In this document: positions 34,080 to 38,602 of the stretch, piece after piece
How the letters are laid out: every line of letters begins with the position of its first letter
Position numbering within the stretch: position 1 is the first letter of the stretch
Assembly: GCA_004211695.1 (NCBI GenBank)
Contig: SEEV01000150.1
Location: forward strand, 1-38,602
DNA length: 38,602 nt
DNA from: Rhodococcus sp. (in: high G+C Gram-positive bacteria)
GTDB taxonomy: Bacteria > Actinomycetota > Actinomycetes > Mycobacteriales > Mycobacteriaceae
Reading direction: 5' to 3'
The notes under the pieces: generated by a model
Database searches by the model: none
What the model was told of the DNA's origin: nothing
The model's input: the letters and a program-made list of their open reading frames with translations, nothing else
Program-made: the position numbers and the translations under genes

Positions 34080-35780
34080 TTGACCAAGACAGCGGAGACG
34101 AAGATGGCACTCGTGACACCCGATGCCACCCCCGAAGGGGAGGACCGCGCCGGCGGGTTCGGTGCGCGGAACGCGGTGAGCGCAGTGACGGGTGCCTTCG
34201 GGCAGGGCCGGGTGGTCCTCCACGAGTCTCTTCGCCTCGGGCGCGAACTGACGAAGATCGCGGTGGGCCGCTCGGATGTAGCTCCGCCCGGGGGCGATCG
34301 GCGGTTCACCGACCAGGCGTGGACGAGCAATCCGTTCTACCACCGCGTGCAACAGACCTACCTTGCTTCCGTCGACGCGTTCGAGGGCGTCGTCGAGGAG
34401 TGGGGCCGCCGGGTCGACCACCGTCACGCGCAGGAAGCGGCGTTCGTGTCGGCCGTCCTCACCAGCGCGCTCGCCCCGACGAACTACTTGCCCACCAACC
34501 CGGCGGCCGTGAAGGAGGCATTCGACACCGGCGGTATGAGCCTGGTGCGCGGCGCCCGCAACTATGTGTCCGACCTGCGCCGCAACGGCGGGATGCCGCA
34601 GATGGTCGATCCCGACGCCTTCACGGTCGGCGTCGATCTCGCCGTGACGCCGGGTGCCGTCGTCGCCCGAGACGAGGTCGCCGAGGTGCTGCAGTACACG
34701 CCGACCACGGAGACCGTGTACGAGCGGCCGGTGCTCGTGGTGCCGCCACCGATCGGCCGCTTCTACTTCCTCGACCTGCGTCCCGGCCGCAGCTTCGTCG
34801 AGCACGCCGTGTCCCGCGGACTGCGGACGTTCGTGCTGGCGTGGCGTAATCCACAAGCAGAACAGGGCGATTGGGACCTCGACACGTACGCGCAACGCGT
34901 GTCGGACGCGATCGACGAGGTCCGGGAGATCACCGGCAGCGACGACGTCAACGTGATCGGTTTCTGCGCCGGCGGCCTCATCACCACCGCCCTGCTCAAC
35001 CACCTCGCAGCCACCGGGGACACCCGCGTGCACAGCATGTCGTACGCCGTGACGATGCTCGACTTCGCGGACCCGGCGGGTCTCACGGCCTTCTCGGGTC
35101 CGAGTCTGCTGAAGTTGGTGAAGGGTCGGTCCCGGCGGAACGGCATCATCTCCGCCCGCGACATGGGTAGTGCCTTCACCTGGATGCGCCCGAACGATCT
35201 CGTCTTCAACTACGTGGTCAACAACTACCTCATGGGACGGACGCCACCGGCCTTCGACATCCTCGCCTGGAACGCCGACGGCACCAACCTGCCCGGGGCG
35301 CTGCACGTCCAGTTCCTCGACATCTTCGAGGACAACTCCCTCGCAACGCCGGGAGCGATGACGTCGCTCGGCACACCCGTCGACCTCGGCAGGATCACCG
35401 TGCCCACCTTCGTCTCCGGCGCGATCGCCGACCACCTCACATCGTGGAAGAACTGTTACCGCACAACCCAGCTGCTGTCGGGCGACAGCAAGTTCGTGCT
35501 CAGCTTCTCCGGGCACATCGCCAGCCTCGTCAACCCGCCCGGCAACCCGAAGTCTCACTACTGGGAAGGCGGCGAGCCGGGATCCGATCCCGAGGCGTGG
35601 CTCGCGGAGGCGACTAAGAAGACCGGCACCTGGTGGGAACCGTGGGCCGACTGGGTCTCGGAACGGGCCGGCGAGCGAATCGCCGCGAGTACACGCCTGG
35701 GTAGCGACGAGCACACCGTCCTGGGCGACGCACCCGGTCTCTACGTGCGCGATCTGCTTCCCTCGCAGGTCGGGGGATAG
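34080..35780 (+). CDS. phaC: Polyhydroxyalkanoate synthase (class I/II PhaC)
   Basis: A 566-residue PHA synthase that polymerises (R)-3-hydroxyacyl-CoA. The catalytic triad is visible: Cys296 in the lipase-like box G-F-C-A-G-G, Asp451 (SGAIADHLTSW) and His479 (SFSGHIASLV). The core N-P-F-Y and W-N-A-D-G-T-N-L-P motifs agree with the family, and the length fits class I synthases of rhodococci. The start is TTG 34080 with AGGAG 6 bases upstream; an in-frame start at 34047 lacks this. No PhaE or PhaR subunit is adjacent, so it should work alone. A perfect hairpin follows 30 bases after the stop. Confidence 0.93.
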   Translation: MTKTAETKMALVTPDATPEGEDRAGGFGARNAVSAVTGAFGQGRVVLHESLRLGRELTKIAVGRSDVAPPGGDRRFTDQAWTSNPFYHRVQQTYLASVDAFEGVVEEWGRRVDHRHAQEAAFVSAVLTSALAPTNYLPTNPAAVKEAFDTGGMSLVRGARNYVSDLRRNGGMPQMVDPDAFTVGVDLAVTPGAVVARDEVAEVLQYTPTTETVYERPVLVVPPPIGRFYFLDLRPGRSFVEHAVSRGLRTFVLAWRNPQAEQGDWDLDTYAQRVSDAIDEVREITGSDDVNVIGFCAGGLITTALLNHLAATGDTRVHSMSYAVTMLDFADPAGLTAFSGPSLLKLVKGRSRRNGIISARDMGSAFTWMRPNDLVFNYVVNNYLMGRTPPAFDILAWNADGTNLPGALHVQFLDIFEDNSLATPGAMTSLGTPVDLGRITVPTFVSGAIADHLTSWKNCYRTTQLLSGDSKFVLSFSGHIASLVNPPGNPKSHYWEGGEPGSDPEAWLAEATKKTGTWWEPWADWVSERAGERIAASTRLGSDEHTVLGDAPGLYVRDLLPSQVGG

Positions 35781-35810
35781 ACGTGACGTTCAACCAACCG
35801 TCCGATTAGG

Positions 35811-35850
35811 AACCGCCGATCGACCACCCGATCGAGTGGTCGATCGGCGG
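35811..35850 (+). terminator. Hairpin terminator after phaC
   Basis: Perfect 16-bp arms ACCGCCGATCGACCAC (35811-35826) and GTGGTCGATCGGCGGT (35835-35850) with an 8-base loop, no U run. Confidence 0.85.
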
Positions 35851-35883
35851 TACGGACAATCATGGCGCGAGAGGACACCTGAC

Positions 35884-35985
35884 ATGAATACCAACGTGGT
35901 CCAGTTGCTGCTGTTGCTCACCGGTGCACTCGGCGGCACCGCCGGTCTGCAGGCACTACTCGCGCGGCGGTCCCGTCCCCGCTGA
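35884..35985 (+). CDS. Possible 33-residue membrane peptide
   Basis: A short frame: M-N-T-N-V-V then a hydrophobic stretch (QLLLLLTGALGGTAGLQALL) and a basic end A-R-R-S-R-P-R. GAGGA lies about 9 bases before the ATG. One membrane span with a positive C-terminus is predicted. It sits right after the phaC terminator, so it would need its own promoter. Not recognised and could be chance. Confidence 0.4.
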   Translation: MNTNVVQLLLLLTGALGGTAGLQALLARRSRPR

Positions 35986-36000
35986 GCGGTCCCCCGGTCA

Positions 36001-36469
36001 CGACACCCCCCGCGCGTCGCGCGGAAGTCGAGCATGCGTTCGCCGGGTCGGCGCCCACGTGGACGGCGTCGGCCGTGATCCGGGCCGAACCGCGCAGCAC
36101 GTCGATGCTGTCCTGCACCGTGACGGTGACGTCCGCGGAATCGACGACGGCGTCCGCGACACCCGACACCCGGTGTCCGCCGTCGTGCGCCGACGCGTCG
36201 AGCGGGCGGCCCAACGCGACTGCGGCGGTGCGTGTTCCATCGAGCAGGCCCGGCACAGTTCGATACCGATCTTGGAATCCGCGGCTGCTATGGGGGGCGG
36301 CGAGCCCGGTCGGGACGAACGGGCCCGGAGCAACCGTCCGCCCGAGAGCTTCGAGGGCCACTGCCGACGTGAGCAGCCCGGCGCCGTGACCCCCTTGGGT
36401 CCTCGGGGATTACGGATCGGTCCACTCGCCGAGCCCGCTCGTGTCGAATTCGACTGTGGGGGTGGTCAT
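36001..36469 (-). pseudogene. Decayed acyl-CoA dehydrogenase
   Basis: From ATG 36467-36469 the frame reads [16 protein letters not shown] and meets TAA at 36410-36412. The same frame then continues [29 protein letters not shown], written in parts here, a pattern characteristic of small acyl-CoA dehydrogenases (E-L-G-R-x-x-A-P-G-P-F-x-P-T). Later patches (VPGLLDGTRTAAVALG, SGVADAVVDSADV, TVTVQDSIDVLRGSAR) fit the middle of that family, but the total is far too short and lacks the catalytic region. It starts 5 bases after the end of the thiolase pseudogene, so both belonged to one operon. Confidence 0.65.
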
Positions 36470-36474
36470 GCGAA

Positions 36475-37269
36475 TCAGCCCACCATGTCGGCGAACCCGG
36501 CCAAAGAGCCTCCAGGTCCGCCTTCGCGTTCTTGGCGACGGCCTTGCCGATCGGGCCGACGATCATCGTGCCGGTGAAGCTCGCGTCGATGATCGCCTTG
36601 GAGCCGGCGCCGTCCGGTTCGACCTTCAGGGTGAATTCGACGGTCACCCCGGCCATGCCGGTGCCGGAGATCTTCACCCCGGTGGCGCCGAGGGAATATC
36701 CCTTGGAGATGAGACCGCCGGACGGGTTGACCACCCAGCGCCCGCCGTAGGTGGTGTCGTCGTTGTCGACGAGTTTGCCGCCCTCGCCCTCGCCGCCCAG
36801 GCCGAGCGCCTCGTGGGTCAGCAGTTCGTTGGTGGAGAAGCAGTCGTGGAGTTCGATGACGTCGATGTCGTCCGGTCCGATGCCGGCCTGTTCGTACACG
36901 CGGGCCGTGGCCGCGCGGGTCATGTCGGCGCCGACCAGGCTGATCGCGCTGCGGTCCTCGAACGTGCTGGGGAGGTCGGTGACCATCGACTGGCCGACGA
37001 TCTCCACGGCCTGCCCGGCGAGGTCGTGCTCGTCGACGAATTCCTCCGAGCGAACCGGCCTGCATCTTCTCGAATCCCAGTGCCGGCGCGCAGTCGACCT
37101 GACCGCTCCGGACCGCCTACGTGGCGAGGAAGAGTGCGGTCGACCCCGTCGAACAGTTGTTGTTGGCGTTGACGATCGGAATGCCGGTGAGGCCGAGTTC
37201 GTAGACGACCCGCTGTCCAGACGTCGACTCGCCGTACACGTATCCGACGACGACCGCCCTGTTGCCCAT
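36475..37269 (-). pseudogene. Decayed lipid-transfer-type thiolase joined to an SRPBCC remnant
   Basis: ATG 37269 opens M-G-N-R-A-V-V-V-G, then jumps to [11 protein letters not shown] and [20 protein letters not shown], losing the usual N-terminal stretch. A TAG (37117-37119) interrupts; the frame goes on [19 protein letters not shown], then shifts near 37050 to G-Q-S-M-V-T-D and [20 protein letters not shown] (lipid-transfer thiolase, SCPx type). After [10 protein letters not shown] it changes directly into [20 protein letters not shown] and [14 protein letters not shown], an SRPBCC/polyketide-cyclase ending. A final one-base loss near 36505 restores the end [10 protein letters not shown]. 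At least two deletions, one stop and two frame changes show it is dead. Confidence 0.8.
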
Positions 37270-37293
37270 TGCGACTCCCTGAGTCCGAGAAAT

Positions 37294-37328
37294 GTATGTG
37301 ACACCCTTCTCATCGAAGTATGTGAGAC
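37294..37328. promoter_or_regulatory. Direct repeats between the thiolase pseudogene and TetR
   Basis: GTATGTGACAC (37294-37304) and GTATGTGAGAC (37318-37328) are near-identical direct copies 24 bases apart in the 99-base divergent gap. They could be half-sites for the TetR regulator encoded next door. Confidence 0.5.
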
Positions 37329-37368
37329 AAGGTGTCCAGTCAACAGCCGGATGGGTAACGTATGCGTG

Positions 37369-38064
37369 ATGCCGGACAAAGTGGAAACCGCCGCGTCGCC
37401 CCAGGGTGACGGCCGCGCGACGCGCTGGGAGGACCACAAGGCGGAACGCCGCAGCCGGATTCTCGAAGCCGCGATGGAGGCCATCAACGAGGACGGCCCC
37501 GACGTGGGCGTCCAGCAGATCGCGAACCGCGCCGACGTGCCGCGGTCGGTGGTCTACCGGATCTTCACCGATCGCGGCGACCTCGACGAGCAGTTGCGCG
37601 GACGCATCATCGAGCGGCTGATGGCCGACCTCGCGCCCACCCTGACGCCGGAGGGGACGGTGGGCGAGGCGATCGCGCGCGCCGTCGAGACGTACCTGCG
37701 GTGGATCGTCGAATACCCACGCCTCCACCAATTCCTCGGCACCGGATCCCCGAGCAGGCGCACGACGGGTTCGCGCGTGGTGACGGGAACGAAGACCGCG
37801 ATCGCACTCCAGTTGTCGGGTCTGCTCGCGAAAGTTCTCGACACGGTGGCCGGCAATTCGGAGCTGGCGGAGTCGCTGGCCTTCGGGTTGGTCGGACTCG
37901 TGGATGCGAGCGTCAACCGCTGGCTGAGCAACCCGCAGTCGGCGCTCGGCAGCGACGAACTCGCCGAGTTCCTCGAGGTGTCGATCTGGCAAGTGCTGCA
38001 CGGCAATCTGGCGCGAATCGGCGTCGCCATCGACCCGTCGACTCCGGTGTCGGAACTGCAGTAG
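37369..38064 (+). CDS. TetR-family transcriptional regulator
   Basis: A 231-residue regulator. After a 20-residue polar lead, the DNA-binding domain spans about 24-70, with helix-turn-helix [19 protein letters not shown] (48-66). The C-terminal helical ligand domain is complete ([32 protein letters not shown]). It is intact although its divergent neighbours, the thiolase and acyl-CoA dehydrogenase, are decayed; it probably once controlled them. ATG 37369 is taken. GTG 37366 and ATG 37351 are in-frame alternatives, and none has a good ribosome site. Confidence 0.88.
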   Translation: MPDKVETAASPQGDGRATRWEDHKAERRSRILEAAMEAINEDGPDVGVQQIANRADVPRSVVYRIFTDRGDLDEQLRGRIIERLMADLAPTLTPEGTVGEAIARAVETYLRWIVEYPRLHQFLGTGSPSRRTTGSRVVTGTKTAIALQLSGLLAKVLDTVAGNSELAESLAFGLVGLVDASVNRWLSNPQSALGSDELAEFLEVSIWQVLHGNLARIGVAIDPSTPVSELQ

Positions 38065-38087
38065 CCGGCCGGGCGTGGCCAGCTACC

Positions 38088-38602
38088 ATGGCTTCCATGC
38101 CCTCCCGGCGAGGTTCACCGGCCGCTTCCGAGCAGGTCCGGGTGTCGGACACGGCGGTCGGCGACGCCGTCGCGCGCTTCGCCAGTGCCTGGGAAGCCTC
38201 GGCGTCCGCCCCCGACCTCGCCGCCTACCTGCCGATGTCTCCAGCCCTCCGCCGGGTCACGCTCATCGAACTGGTGAAGGTCGACCTGGAGAACCGCTGG
38301 CTGCGCGGCGACCACCCGAAGCGGCTCACCGAATACTGTGACGAGTTGCCCGAACTGCGGCGGTGGCCGCTGCCGCCGGACCTGTTGTACGAGGAGTTCC
38401 ACATCCGGCGGCGCAGCGGCGAGTCGGTCGAGGCGAGCGAGTACACGCAGAACTTTCCCGGTCAGGCAGGCCAGCTCGACGAACTGCTCGGCACCGGCGA
38501 GTACCACAGCACGGCGCTCCATCGCGGGGAGACGACGCTGTCGGTGTCTCCGGGGAGCGGCGGAACGCTCGACGATCTGGAGGTGGGCCAGCGGATCGAC
38601 GA
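38088..38602 (+). CDS. N-terminal part of a large protein, probably Ser/Thr kinase related (cut by window end)
   Basis: The frame is open from ATG 38088 (or 38097) to the last base, 171 residues. A Ser/Arg-rich start is followed by F-A-S-A-W-E and then L-I-E-L-V-K-V-D-L-E-N-R-W and L-T-E-Y-C-D-E-L-P-E-L, L-P-P-D-L-L-Y-E-E-F-H-I-R-R and S-E-Y-T-Q-N-F-P. This alternation resembles the leader region found before the kinase domain of some large bacterial Ser/Thr kinases with sensor repeats. The kinase domain itself would lie outside the window, so the name is tentative. Confidence 0.6.
   Translation, partial: MASMPSRRGSPAASEQVRVSDTAVGDAVARFASAWEASASAPDLAAYLPMSPALRRVTLIELVKVDLENRWLRGDHPKRLTEYCDELPELRRWPLPPDLLYEEFHIRRRSGESVEASEYTQNFPGQAGQLDELLGTGEYHSTALHRGETTLSVSPGSGGTLDDLEVGQRID

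Noticed and set aside
36288-37487. A 399-residue intact thiolase-like gene
   Set aside because: The start is antisense noise across the TetR region, and the domain pieces are joined by frame changes; a pseudogene explains it better.

Overview
The window looks like chromosomal DNA of a high-G+C actinobacterium of the Rhodococcus/Nocardia group. Supporting signs are many CoA-linked catabolic genes, a mycofactocin-type SDR, an F420/PPOX-type oxidoreductase, SCP2 proteins, a PHA synthase locus, frequent GTG/TTG starts and hairpin terminators without U tracts. No rRNA, tRNA, CRISPR array or transposase was found. All functional names are read from motifs and remembered family features, not from database searches.

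Bases 1-9,430 are sparser and visibly less G+C-rich than the rest. They hold a flavohemoglobin-like gene (-) and a seven-gene operon (2159-6304, +) of two SCP2-like proteins followed by five single-pass membrane proteins with coiled-coil tails. A terminator, a PhyH-type dioxygenase (-) and an enoyl-CoA hydratase (-) follow, then about 1 kb with only doubtful small ORFs. The operon is the most unusual system here: it resembles a lipid/sterol-handling envelope module but shows no MCE domain, permease or ATPase.

Bases 9,442-22,767 form a dense CoA-dependent catabolic region. A plus-strand series (thiolase, SDR, CoA ligase, mycofactocin-type SDR, a small unknown protein, a Dabb protein, FabG-like SDR) converges on a minus-strand operon (CoA ligase, metallo-hydrolase, enoyl-CoA hydratase, two tandem LysR regulators). 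A divergent ArsR regulator plus CaiB-type CoA-transferase pair lies beyond. The gene set suggests activation, beta-oxidation-like processing and thiolysis of an unidentified acid or alcohol. The thiolase reading frame begins abruptly where base composition changes, so the left end may be a recombination junction.

Bases 22,800-31,300 are a mixed region: a secreted glycine-zipper protein with a degenerate tandem copy, a methyltransferase, a cbiMNQO cobalt/nickel transporter preceded by a TGAACA-N2-TGTTCA operator, an AlkA-like DNA glycosylase, RNase HI, an amidohydrolase, a small membrane protein and a lone ABC ATPase. The ATPase sits behind a FadR-type regulator that has lost most of its ligand domain, although a 24-bp perfect palindrome remains in its promoter.

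Bases 31,800-38,602 carry a PPOX-type protein, a polyhydroxyalkanoate locus (phasin-like protein, XRE regulator, MaoC-type hydratase, PHA synthase), a decayed lipid-transfer thiolase/SRPBCC/acyl-CoA dehydrogenase operon beside an intact TetR regulator, and the start of a large gene cut by the window end.
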